Of a DNA stretch of 64,000 bases, positions 1 through 9,069 are shown piece by piece. This DNA is from Sternotherus odoratus (Eukaryota; Chordata; Testudines; Kinosternidae). The notes under the pieces were generated by a model that was not told the origin of the DNA, did not search any database, and was given only the letters and a program-made list of their open reading frames with translations. The stretch is taken from assembly GCA_032164245.1 (NCBI GenBank), contig JAVMKO010000002.1, positions 62,467,840-62,531,839 of the forward strand. The letters run 5' to 3'. The position numbers were made by a program, and so were the translations under genes. Numbering within the stretch: the stretch's first letter is position 1; every line of letters starts with the position of its first letter.

Positions 1-302
1 TGACAAAGAGAGGAAATTAACCTAGTGACGTTGCTGTAATAATTTTAGTTACTCATGCCAGTAAAATTCATCCACTTCTTTGCTGTCCAGAATTTTTATA
101 AGAAAAGTGTATTTAATAAGTGGCAAATAAAGATTAAAAGGCATAGAAGATGATGCTCTCACTACAGAGAAAAGTTGGACATGTTGGCTACTTTCATGCA
201 ACAAACGTAAAATATCTGTGAAAAACTGAAAACAAAATATTTATTGACAGTTATTTTAAACTACATAGCCCTTCCTGACCTGCAAATAGTTACATATAAT
301 AG
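1..302. other. Unassigned flank of the DIRS element
   Basis: AT-rich sequence with no convincing ORF or repeat that I recognise. It is the host flank left of the DIRS insertion. The last bases before the element read AG, and the element then begins with GAA. Confidence 0.4.
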
Positions 303-514
303 GAAAGAACAGTTACTTACTCGTAACGTTGGTTCTTCAAGATGTGTTGCTCATGTCCATTCCCAGATGTGTGTGTGCGTTCCGCGCATGCCCGGTCCGG
401 AAAGCTTTTCCCCCAGCAGTACCCGTAGGGTCGGCAGGGGCGACCCCTGGAGTGGCGCCGATATGGCCATGCATATATGCCCCTGCCGACCCTCCCCCCG
501 CTCAGTTCCTTCTT
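303..514. repeat. DIRS left inverted terminal repeat (downstream end of the element)
   Basis: Positions 347-514 are the reverse complement of 5573-5740 with very few differences. Positions 303-346 are specific to this end and instead match the ICR at 551-611 in reverse complement (61 nt, 1 mismatch seen). The element is transcribed leftward, so this is its 3' terminal repeat. Confidence 0.9.
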
Positions 515-550
515 GCCGGTACTCCGACAGAGGGGAGGCGGGTGGGATTC

Positions 551-648
551 GGAATGGACATGAGCAACACATCTCGAAGAACCAACGTTACGAGTAAGTA
601 ACTGTTCTTTCTTCTTCGAGTGCTTGCTCATGTCCATTCCCAGATGTG
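551..648. repeat. DIRS internal complementary region (ICR)
   Basis: Two adjoining segments overlap by 3 nt. Positions 551-611 are the reverse complement of the left end 303-363. Positions 609-648 are the reverse complement of the right end 5716-5755. The overlap TTC at 609-611 is the complement of the GAA present at both termini. The ICR is therefore the reverse complement of the sequence formed when the right end is joined to the left end. In the DIRS replication model the ICR guides circularisation of the single-stranded copy. Confidence 0.92.
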
Positions 649-650
649 AC

Positions 651-1714
651 TTACGAGCAGTCATCTCGGAGGAGGGTGAGGAGTACTATGAGTACCTGCT
701 GACAGGATTGCTTGTCCCACAGCTGCGTCCTCCATTGACTGCTGCACGATGGCGTAGTGCGAAGTGAAGGTATGCACCGAAGACCACGTCGTGCTCTACA
801 GATGTCGGCGATCGGGACATGTGCCAGGAACGCTGTGGACGTGGCCTGGGCTCTAGTGGAATGCGCCGTCAGAGCTGGCGGAGTAGCATCCGAGAGGCTA
901 TAAGACAATTTAATGCAAGACGTAATCCAGGCCGAAAGGCGCTGGGTAGAAATTGGTGACCCTTTCATTCTTTCTGCCACTGAAATAAAAAGTTGTGGAG
1001 ATTTACGAAAACACTTGGTTCTATCTATGTAAAAGGCTAATGCCCTCTTTACATCCAATGAATGAAGCATTCTTTCCCTGTTATCCGCATGGGGTTTGGG
1101 AAAAAACACCGGTAAGAACACCTCCTGGTTCAAATGAAAGGGCGAGACTACCTTGGGCAGAAAGGCCGGGTGTGGGCGCAACTGAACCTTATCTCTATGG
1201 AAGATCGTGTAGGGCGGTTCAGAAGTGAACGCCCTAATCTCAGAGACTCTACGTGCCGAAGTAATTGCCACTAAGAACGCGGTCTTCCATGAGAGGTAGG
1301 ACAGAGGGCAGGAAGACATGGGCTCGAACGGAGGCTTCATAAGGGCCTTCAGAACCAGATTGAGGTCCCATGGGGGGGTTGGTTGACGTATGTGCGGATA
1401 CAGCCTCTCCAAACCTTTAAGAAACCTGTTAACCAGAGGGTTACTAAAAACCGAAATATCATCGGCGCCCGGGTGGAACGCCGAAATAGCAGCCAGGTGT
1501 ACCCTGACCGTGGAGAGCGCTAATCCTTGTTGTTTCAGCTCAAGGAGGTAGTCAAGGATGGTAGGGATTGAACAAGACAGGGGGTCCCCCCCCTTGTTCT
1601 GAACCCACAGTGAGAAGCGCTTCCATTTGGCAGTATAGGTTCCCCTCATGGAAGGTTTTCTGCTACCCAGGAGGACTTCCCTGACTGAATCTGAGCACTG
1701 AAGCTCTGCTGGTT
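651..1714 (-). pseudogene. DIRS tyrosine recombinase (frameshifted near the C-terminus)
   Basis: This is a tyrosine recombinase of the lambda-integrase superfamily, which in DIRS elements integrates the circular DNA copy. The open frame runs from 3554 to 651 (967 codons from its first ATG), but recognisable recombinase sequence begins only near residue 631 (about 1664). An ATG at 1647-1649 is a possible start, so I bound the gene near the end of the upstream RT ORF. Visible motifs: a SARRVSEI block with the first catalytic Arg (about residues 768-769) and AHSTR giving the HxxR pair (His 898, Arg 901). About 17 residues later, near 787-791, one base appears to be missing. Beyond this point the expected Trp-Ser-Ser and His-Tyr signature lies in another frame, which stops at 661-663. 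The frame as read therefore lacks the catalytic Tyr and is probably inactive without frameshifting or complementation. Confidence 0.85.
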
Positions 1715-3844
1715 TTAACCACGGATATACCACGCCGTGAGGTGGAGGGACTGTAGGTTGGGATGTAGCATCCTCCCGTGGTCTTGGGAGATCAGTGTTG
1801 GCGACAGGGGAAGTGTTATCGGTGTCGCCACACAGAGAGACAACAGGGTCGAGTACCAGTGCTGCCGAGGCCAGGCTGGCGCTACCAGTATAACCGACGC
1901 TTTGTCCTGACGGGCCTTCGCCAGTACCTTGTGAACAAGGGGAAACGGGGGAAATGCATAAAGCAGGCCCCCCGTCCACAGAATGTGAAATGCGTCCCCT
2001 TCGGACCCCGGGCTGAGGTTGAGGAGGGAGCAAAACCTGTGGCACTTCCTGTTGGCCCTTGTGGCGAACAGGTCGAGATGGGGAAACCCCCACCTTTGGA
2101 AAATCGAGTGGGCCACATCGGGCCTGAGGGACCACTCGTGGCCCCGGAAGGAGCGGCTCAGGGAGTCCGCCAGCACATTCTGCTCTCCTGGGAGGTAAGC
2201 CGCTGTGAGGGAGATCCCCCTGGGGATGCAGAAATCCCAAAGGGCGAGGGCTTCCTTGCACAGGGGAGAGGAGCGAGCACCACCCTGTTTGTTTATATAG
2301 AACATCGCGGCCGTGTTGTCTGTTAGGACCGTGATGTTCTTGCCCCTTAGATCCAACTGGAATGTCTGACATGCCAGGCGAACTGCTCTGAGCTCTCGTA
2401 CGTTTATGTGGAGAGACAGCTCTTCTTGAGACCAGAGGCCCTGTGTCGTGTTCTTTTCTAGATGCGCCCCCCAACCAAGAGCCGACGCGTCTGTTACCAG
2501 CGTCGCAGACGGCTGGGGTTTGTGAAAGGGCACCCCACCGTTCAGAGATGTGGGTTGGAGCCACCAGAGAAGTGATTGTCTTACCTTTACTGGAAGAGTC
2601 ACGACCAGGTCGAGGGGGTCCCTGCGTTGGTTGTACACCTTCGCGAACCAGGCTTGCAGAGGGCGTAACCGTAGCCTCGCGAACGGCACCACATAGGTAC
2701 ATGCCGCCATGTGGCCCATTAGGACCATGCAGTTTCTTGCCGTGGTCATGGGGCCCCGAAGTAGCGGGGAAATAATGTCCGCTAAAGCCTTGGCTCGAGA
2801 TGGAGGTAGGAAGGCTCTTGCACATCGAGAGTCCAGTATTACGCCAATAAACTCTATCCTCTGTGTAGGAGTGAGAGTTGACTTCGGTATATTGAGGATA
2901 AGGCCCAGCTTTAGGAAGATGGCCTTGATGAACGTGATTTGTCTTAGGAGCAGGTGCCTCGACTTTGCTCTGATGAGCCAATCGTCCAGGTAAGGGTAAA
3001 CATGGATGCCGTTCCGTCTGAGGAACGCTGCGACTACCGCCATGCATTTCGTGAATACCCTTGGTGCTGAAGAAAGGCCGAACGGAAGAACCGTGAATTG
3101 GTAATGTCGGGAACCCATCATGAACCTCAGGAATCGTCTGTGGCTCGGGATAATGGAGATGTGAAAGTAAGCATCCTTTAAGTCGAGGGCGGCGAACCAG
3201 TCCCCTTGATCCATAGCAGGAATTATGACGGCTAAGGAGAGCATGCGAAACTTCAACTTCTTTATGTAGGAGTTGAGGCCTCGCAAGTCCAGGATGGGGC
3301 GAAGCCCCCCTTTGGCCTTCGGGATAAGGAAATAACGGGAATAGTAACCCTTGCCCCGAAATTCTTGAGGAACCTCCTCTATGGCACCCAAAGACAAGAG
3401 GGTATGGACCTCCTGATCTAGGAGTTGCTCGTGAGATGGGTCCCTGAAGAGGGACGGGCACGGGGGGTGGGTGGGAGGGAGAACAGAGAACTGGATAGAA
3501 TATCCCACTTCTACCAGGCTGAGAACCCACTTGTCCGAGGTGATAGAGGACCATGCCTGGTAGAAATGGGATAGACGGTTCACAAACGGGAGGGAAGCTA
3601 TGGGTTCGGAGGCTGGCTCGGCGTCCCCGGGCGCAGCTTCAAAAGTTCGGCCTGGGGCCGGGAGGGTGGTTATTCCCTGGCCCCTGAGGCTGGTGAGAGG
3701 AGGGGCGTTGCCGACCCCTGCTATTACCCCTCCCGCCCCTTCTAGGCTGGTCCCTCCTATAAGGTGGTGCCTGATAGGGTCTGGCTGGCGGGGGCGGAGG
3801 AGCCCTAAAGGGTCTTCTTTGGCCCTGTGGAGTATGTAGTCCAA
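1715..3844 (-). CDS. DIRS reverse transcriptase - RNase H - methyltransferase-like polyprotein
   Basis: The ORF has 709 codons. RT domain at about residues 150-345: ALDLKDAY with the first catalytic Asp (221/224), LPFGLSSAPRVF (253-264) and a YLDD box (285-288). RNase H at about 447-565, with the four acidic residues visible: TDAS Asp 452, VRELRAV Glu 484, LTDN Asp 509 and LADSLSR Asp 560. The C-terminal part (about 588-670), including DLFATRANRKC and YAFPPFPLV (FPPF 631-634), resembles the N6-adenine methyltransferase-like domain of DIRS elements. The residues needed for polymerase and nuclease activity all appear present, with no internal stop. The start at 3844 overlaps the end of the Gag-like ORF by 206 nt in another frame. 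The first 140 residues are Gly/Pro-rich and may not be translated if initiation is internal or by frameshift. Confidence 0.92.
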   Translation of the reverse strand: MDYILHRAKEDPLGLLRPRQPDPIRHHLIGGTSLEGAGGVIAGVGNAPPLTSLRGQGITTLPAPGRTFEAAPGDAEPASEPIASLPFVNRLSHFYQAWSSITSDKWVLSLVEVGYSIQFSVLPPTHPPCPSLFRDPSHEQLLDQEVHTLLSLGAIEEVPQEFRGKGYYSRYFLIPKAKGGLRPILDLRGLNSYIKKLKFRMLSLAVIIPAMDQGDWFAALDLKDAYFHISIIPSHRRFLRFMMGSRHYQFTVLPFGLSSAPRVFTKCMAVVAAFLRRNGIHVYPYLDDWLIRAKSRHLLLRQITFIKAIFLKLGLILNIPKSTLTPTQRIEFIGVILDSRCARAFLPPSRAKALADIISPLLRGPMTTARNCMVLMGHMAACTYVVPFARLRLRPLQAWFAKVYNQRRDPLDLVVTLPVKVRQSLLWWLQPTSLNGGVPFHKPQPSATLVTDASALGWGAHLEKNTTQGLWSQEELSLHINVRELRAVRLACQTFQLDLRGKNITVLTDNTAAMFYINKQGGARSSPLCKEALALWDFCIPRGISLTAAYLPGEQNVLADSLSRSFRGHEWSLRPDVAHSIFQRWGFPHLDLFATRANRKCHRFCSLLNLSPGSEGDAFHILWTGGLLYAFPPFPLVHKVLAKARQDKASVILVAPAWPRQHWYSTLLSLCVATPITLPLSPTLISQDHGRMLHPNLQSLHLTAWYIRG

Positions 3845-5519
3845 GGGAGCGGAGCATCGCCCTGGAGTCCTTCATGGACTGTAGTTTTTTGTCCGTGTCC
3901 ATGGCAAAGAGCCCCTGCCTATCAAACGGCAAGTCCTGTATGGTTGCCTGCACAGGCGGGGGAATACCCGAAACGTGTAACCAGGCCCCCCTGCGCATAG
4001 CTACTGCTGTGCCCAATTGGCGTGAGGCCGAGTCCGCTGCGTCTAATGCGGCCTGTAGGGCAGCTCTGGAGACCACCCTGCCCTCTTGCACTATGGCCTT
4101 GAACTCGTGGGCCGATTCCTGGGGTAAGGTGCCCTCAAATTTGGTCATCGCAGACCAGGTGTTATAAGCATACCGGCCCAGGGCGGCCTGCTGGTTCGCA
4201 ATGCGGAGTTGTAGAGCCGCCGACGAGTATACCTTCCTACCCCAGAGGTCCAACTTCTTCGAGTCGTGTGACTTTGGGGTAGGTCCTGTCTGGCCCTGAC
4301 GCTCCCTATGGTTCACTGCATCCGCAACCATGGAGCCGGGCAGTGGGTGCGTGAACAGGTACTCGTATCCCTCCCGTGGTGCGAAGTACCGGCGCTCCAC
4401 TCCCCTAGCCGTAGGTGGAAGCGATGAAGGAGTTTGCCAAAGGGAGTCCATGGTGGATCTGACCTTGCGCATGAAGGGTAGCGCTATCTGAGGTGGTGAG
4501 TCGGATGAGAGGATGTCTACATTAGGATCCTCCTCATCCCCTTTGACTTCCTCAGGCTGGAGGTTGAGGTTTTGCGCCACCCTTCTCAGCAGGTCCTGAT
4601 GACCCCTAATGTCCATGGGTGGCAGGTTGTAAGAGGAGCCCACCACTGCGTCGTCCGGGGACGATGAGGAGGAGCCAGGTTGGGGGTTCTCCATCTGAAC
4701 CTCCTCCCGAAAGGGGGGTTGGATGGAATCCGCTCCTTGAATCTCCCTGAGTGCAGACTGAGTGTCCGATGTACCAGGCAGAGGGTCAGCCACATGTTCT
4801 TCCGCTTGAGGCCTAGTGACGGTGGCAGACACCGGACCCCTCGGCACGGAAGGCCAAGAGGCTACTGATGGAGGTCCCTGGGCCTGGTGGTAAGTGAACG
4901 GGGTCCAAAAAGGCCATTGAGGAGGGCCTTGCTCTACCACCACTGATGGCTGCCGGTGCCGTCGATGGGAGGAGTGACGGTGCCGTGAATGGTGGTGCCG
5001 GGAGCTATGGCTATGGCGGGACCTGGACCGTGACGAAGAAGCATCCGACTCTGATGAATAGTCGGACTGCGACCAGGGCGGTGCGGTGCCCTCCGGTGCT
5101 ATGCCCCGGGAGTACATTTCAGGCTTCCCGGGGAACCTCGGTGCCTGCGGTGCGGTGGGAGCCGGTGCGGGTATCAGCGGTGCCAATGAGGCTGTCGGTG
5201 CCGCTAGAGCCGAGCTTGCCAGTACCGAAGTCACCGGTGCTGGCGGAATGACCGGAGCGACGGTGCGGGTGACCGGTGCCGGGATGGCAAACTGCGGTAC
5301 CGTGTCGACCACGGTGCCCATGATATCCACCGCCGCATCGAACGCCTCTGGGGTCGAGGGCGGTTCCAACTCCGGCACCTCGATTTCCCGAGGGGGCACT
5401 ATCTCCGGGGAGATGGTGATAGGCTCCGGTGCCGCTATCGGTGCGCGCTCTAAACGGGGCCGTCTCACGTGCCCCGGAGCTGCTGGCACCACCGAGGGAT
5501 CACCCGTGCTAGAGAACAA
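3639..5519 (-). CDS. DIRS Gag-like protein (ORF1)
   Basis: A 626-codon ORF, the first of the element, starting 54 nt inside the right terminal repeat. Residues 20-150 are Pro/Ala/Val-rich and low in complexity. Residues 163-190 are a dense Ser/Arg/His tract. The middle (about 290-540) is a more ordinary helical-looking region. The last 55 residues are rich in Pro, Arg and Gly (RGG-like), a likely nucleic-acid-binding tail. No CCHC zinc knuckle is visible, consistent with DIRS Gag proteins. The Gag role is inferred from its place before RT and its composition, since Gag sequences of this group diverge quickly. It ends with TGA at 3639-3641, and the same frame then stays open to 651. Confidence 0.82.
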   Translation of the reverse strand: MFSSTGDPSVVPAAPGHVRRPRLERAPIAAPEPITISPEIVPPREIEVPELEPPSTPEAFDAAVDIMGTVVDTVPQFAIPAPVTRTVAPVIPPAPVTSVLASSALAAPTASLAPLIPAPAPTAPQAPRFPGKPEMYSRGIAPEGTAPPWSQSDYSSESDASSSRSRSRHSHSSRHHHSRHRHSSHRRHRQPSVVVEQGPPQWPFWTPFTYHQAQGPPSVASWPSVPRGPVSATVTRPQAEEHVADPLPGTSDTQSALREIQGADSIQPPFREEVQMENPQPGSSSSSPDDAVVGSSYNLPPMDIRGHQDLLRRVAQNLNLQPEEVKGDEEDPNVDILSSDSPPQIALPFMRKVRSTMDSLWQTPSSLPPTARGVERRYFAPREGYEYLFTHPLPGSMVADAVNHRERQGQTGPTPKSHDSKKLDLWGRKVYSSAALQLRIANQQAALGRYAYNTWSAMTKFEGTLPQESAHEFKAIVQEGRVVSRAALQAALDAADSASRQLGTAVAMRRGAWLHVSGIPPPVQATIQDLPFDRQGLFAMDTDKKLQSMKDSRAMLRSLGLHTPQGQRRPFRAPPPPPARPYQAPPYRRDQPRRGGRGNSRGRQRPSSHQPQGPGNNHPPGPRPNF

Positions 5520-5572
5520 GATACCGCTCTGTGACAGAGGAGTAAGCTGTTCCAGCTACCGCCAAGGACGGA

Positions 5573-5755
5573 AAGAAGGAACTGAGCGGGGGGAGGGTCG
5601 GCAGGGGCATATATGCATGGCCATATCGGCGCCACTCCAGGGGTCGCCCCTGCCGACCCTACGGGTACCGCTGGGGGAAAAGCTTTCCGGACCGGGCATG
5701 CGCGGAACGCACACACACATCTGGGAATGGACATGAGCAAGCACTCGAAGAAGAA
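5573..5755. repeat. DIRS right inverted terminal repeat (upstream end, promoter side)
   Basis: Positions 5573-5740 are the inverted copy of 347-514. Positions 5716-5755 also match the ICR at 609-648 in reverse complement. The outer 15 nt (5741-5755) differ from the left terminus. As the 5' end of the minus-strand transcription unit it should hold the promoter. The TATATGCATGG stretch near 5610-5620 is AT-rich, but I cannot assign it as a TATA box. Confidence 0.88.
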
Positions 5756-5972
5756 CTCAATTTTTCACTCTCTACAGCAGGAGGGATTTTAAAGGGCCAG
5801 GACTCTAATTACCAACATCACACACAGAGTCTTGGGCTTGACAACCTGTTTTAACGAGAGAAAGAATATTGTTCAAGGCATCCGAGTTATGCCCTATTCT
5901 TTCTAAAGCATGTCAAAGGGATCTGTACATTTTCAACAGGCTGTTCATGTTAGAAAGGACCATGGTTTAAAG

Positions 5973-6485
5973 CAGGGGTCTCAAACTCAAATGACCACGA
6001 GGGCCGCATGAGGACTAGTGCACTGGCTCGAGGGCCGCACCACTGACACACACACACACACCCTCGCTGCCCCGGCTGTGCCCCCACTCCATCCCTTCCA
6101 TGAGGACTAGTGCACTGGCCTGAGGGCCGCACCACTGACACACACCCCGCCCTTGCTGCCCTGGCTCCGCCCCTACTCCACCCCTTCCAAGAGGTCCCAC
6201 CCCGCCCCACCTCCTCCTCTGAGCACGCAGCTCCCCATTCCCTCCTGGAAAGCACTAGGCACCACCAACAGCTGTTTGGCAAACAAAGCAAGAGCAATCT
6301 AGGAAGTCCAGAGCTAGAAACACACGCGGCCCAGCCAGGCAGCAGAGAAGCCGCCACTTCTGGCCCCTCCGTCCTGCAAACTGCTATGGGGGGATTGGAG
6401 GGGGGGCGCCAGGAAGCTTGACGAGCCGCAGGGAAGGGCTTTGCGGGCCGCATGTGGCCCCCGGGCCGCATGTTTGAGACCCCTG
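5973..6485. mobile_element. Non-autonomous hAT MITE, GC-rich, TSD GTTTAAAG
   Basis: The terminal inverted repeats begin CAGGGGTCTCAAAC at both ends. They are flanked by a perfect 8-bp duplication GTTTAAAG at 5965-5972 and 6486-6493, the hAT hallmark. The 513-bp body has no transposase. It contains an imperfect tandem duplication of about 93 bp (around 6008-6100 and 6101-6195) with a CA-rich tract. The GGGCCGCA motifs repeated near both ends are typical of a chelonian hAT family that I recognise but cannot name safely. Confidence 0.9.
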
Positions 6486-6493
6486 GTTTAAAG

Positions 6494-7453
6494 ATTCCTT
6501 AGATGGACGGCACCTATACGTCAGACAAACAACTAGTATTCAGCTAAAACGTCAGAATTTGGAATAAGAACAGGGACTGACTGATGTGAGTCATTACGTT
6601 GTACCTACCAACTCTTACTATAGTACACGTTTTTATATCTTGGATTGACATTTTGCTCAAGATCAGTAGCATCATTAAACAGAAAGATATGATGGGAAAC
6701 ATTTCTTATGTGGTACAATATTCACTTTAATATACACTGACTAAGGTATTTCATTTCTATTAGGAATTGCAATTTATACAGAAAACTCAGGTTTACTGAA
6801 TATTAGAAGCATGGGTAGGACATCATGGATAGACAGAAAATGTAATTTTTGTTCAGATTTCTGCAGTCACTGCATACATTTCCGATAATCTGTTTACTAG
6901 ATTATATTATCTTGTGATGCAGAAACAATTTAAAGATATAAACACCTGAGCTGGGGCCAAATGGAGGAAAATCTACTTTAAACCACTTTTCTTGTAGCTC
7001 TTAGATTTGTAGCTGTTTGCAACTTTGCTCAGTGATCAGTTCAGGAACAATTTCCCAGCTTCAACTAATTGTACCAAGAGACTGCTGTTTGAGGTCCGTT
7101 TTGTTCCTGGTTTTGGACAGAAGAATAGGAAGAAATACAATGTCCTGGTTAAAGTATGAATTTATACTTGAACTAATTCCTTTGAACCGTGAGGAAGGCT
7201 TAGGGAACAAGACTCTGTCACTGTGGATCAAAGAAACACTACTTGTAGCTTGAGAGATCCACACAGTTCACCCTCTGTCTTCCAGAAAGTATTTCCTACC
7301 ATTTGAGCACATTTAAACTGCTGGTCTCCTCCTGTAGCTGAGATCAGCTGAGCCATTTCAGCGGACAGGCCCTCGTTTAACTATGAGGGAGGGCTAGCGG
7401 GCAGGATGAACAGCCCTCAGCTTTAGTATATACTACTTTGTTGGTCTCACACA
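6494..7453. other. Unassigned AT-rich stretch
   Basis: No ORF with recognisable protein, no clear TIRs and no poly-A tail. I see nothing to annotate here. Confidence 0.3.
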
Positions 7454-7644
7454 GCCCAAGTCTGTTGATCTTCAATATATGCTGCAAGGACCATCTCTTC
7501 CTTAAGGCTTTTGAAAAGGAGGAAGGTCAGGGAGGTATATGTTGGTTTAGGTATATATACACTTCCCTGACCTTCTTCCTCCTTTTCAAAGGCTAAGGAA
7601 GAGATGGTCCTTGCAGCATATATTGAAGATCAACAGACTTGGGC
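7454..7644. repeat. Long near-perfect hairpin (80-81 nt arms, 30-nt loop)
   Basis: Positions 7454-7533 and 7564-7644 are reverse complements apart from a few substitutions and small indels around the GGAGGAAGG segment. The loop, about 30 nt, is AT-rich. No TIR-plus-TSD boundary is evident, so it may be a small foldback element or an inverted duplication. If transcribed it would make a long double-stranded stem, longer than a typical pre-miRNA. Confidence 0.85.
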
Positions 7645-8767
7645 AGACAGACTGGCAAAATAAACCAGCAATTTTTACAATACCTTCACTAGAGCACATG
7701 CATTTTAAAATGCAGCTAAAGGACTCAATTCTCTGTGTCTGCGTTCTGCTCATTGTGGTTTGTGGTCTGCTTCCCTGACTCTGTCCCAACCCAATCTCAG
7801 TGCAAGTTGGAGCAGTCTATGGGACCTTAAACTAGTGGAAGATCAGTGCAATGAAACTCTGCCACACCCTTGCCCCTGTATATTCTCTCTTTCTGGGGAT
7901 GTGAGGGCTGTTGTGCGGGAGCCAGTTGTGTTGACTTTATACCTGCTAGGAGTTCCTTTTTGTCAGGAGAATTATCCACTAGGTGTTACAGGTGTTAAAG
8001 AAAGCATGGCCCTCTTTGCAAGTGCAGGACCCTCTGTAGCCCCAACTCAGGCATATTCACTCTGACAACATAAAATAGCCTATGGTTTAAATAGACATGT
8101 GTCACCCAACCCTGTGTTCTTACACCCCTTCCCCTCCCCCACCCCCCGCATGCTTTTCCTTCTTAAAAACCACTGTAGAAACCTGAGGTGGATGCACTTC
8201 TAGCATTTCGTTAGTGAAGTGAGTTCCACCTATATAATAATTAGTGCAGAACTCTTGGATATGTCAGGAAAACAAGTGCTATATATATTAGAAGCTTGAA
8301 AGTTATGCCCATCAAAAGGAAATTTCCTTCTGTGTGAGTGGATTGTTAGGATCAACAACAAATCAGCCTTAGGGAATGGCAAAGCTTTATGTTACACAAA
8401 TAACTTGAAATCTGCTATATCAGATTCTCATCTATAAGAAAAAAACAAATATATATGCATAATAGTTGAAATGAAATTCATACCTCTGAATAATTACTAA
8501 ATGGCAAAACAGAAAGGGTAAAAATAATTGCAGCAAGAATATTAATAATCATTGTACAGAGCCATACATTCACACAGAGCAGAAAAAGCTTGCCATTAAA
8601 GCTTGTCATGCACAGGAGAACAGTTCAAGGAAAGGAAAGAGCAGAGATTGTTGGCTGGGAGAATGAGAAAGAAAGATTCTTTGAGCAAATATACTTGAAG
8701 AGATTTGAGGAGGCAGTATTTGGCAGTCAGGAAATATGAATCTGCTTCAGCAGGCCTAAGCAACATA
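7645..8767. other. Unassigned sequence
   Basis: Ordinary AT-rich DNA with short C-rich and TA-rich tracts. I found no supported gene or element. Confidence 0.3.
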
Positions 8768-9069
8768 CCGTATTTTTCGTCCCATAGGACGCTCCGGCGT
8801 ATAAGACGCCCCCGCGTTTTCGGACCAAAAAAAAAAAAAAAAGCGCCGCTTTTTTCGCGCCGCTCTCCCGTCCCCGCCGCGCGGGTGGGCTGCTGGGAGC
8901 GCGCTGCTCTCCCGTCCCCGCTGCGCGGCGGGGACGGGGAGAGCGGCGCGAAAAAAGCGGCGCTTTTTTTTTTTTTTGTCCGGCCGATATTCGGCGTATA
9001 AGACGCCCCCCCTAATATTGAAAGTATTTTTGGGGGTTAAAAAGGCGTCTTATACGCCGAAAAATACGG
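8768..9069. mobile_element. TA-flanked foldback MITE with GC-rich internal hairpin
   Basis: Terminal inverted repeats CCGTATTTTTCG at 8768 and CGAAAAATACGG ending at 9069 are flanked by TA on each side (8766-8767, 9070-9071), as expected for a Tc1/mariner-type or related element. A second inverted motif GGCGTATAAGACGCC sits inside each end. The centre is extremely GC-rich, with a run of A on one side and a run of T on the other enclosing GCGCCGC and CTCTCCCGTCCCCG arms that can fold on each other. It has no coding capacity. Confidence 0.85.

Larger units (their letters stand above)
303..5755 (-). mobile_element. Near-complete DIRS-type tyrosine recombinase retrotransposon
   Basis: This is a 5453-bp element transcribed from the minus strand. 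Seen in the sequence: inverted terminal repeats (about 347-514 against 5573-5740), a Gag-like ORF, an RT/RNase H/methyltransferase-like ORF, a tyrosine recombinase ORF, and an internal complementary region at 551-648 just inside the left repeat. The outer parts of the two terminal repeats differ from each other, and each has its own complement in the ICR. This is the known DIRS1 layout, which supports replication through a circular intermediate and recombinase-mediated insertion without target duplication. No target duplication is seen apart from a GAA shared by both ends. Two of the three ORFs are intact at full length; the recombinase has one frameshift. The combination suggests a fairly recent insertion. 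Confidence 0.93.

Noticed and set aside
1778..2326. 182-codon plus-strand ORF
   Set aside because: Antisense shadow of the RT/RNase H ORF in GC-rich DNA.
651..3554. A single 967-residue protein
   Set aside because: The first ~630 residues overlap the RT gene in another frame and have no domain; only the last third is recombinase. I annotate just that part as the gene.
5086..5736. 216-codon plus-strand ORF
   Set aside because: It is antisense to the Gag-like ORF and the terminal repeat, with Gly/Thr-rich composition, and has no domain.
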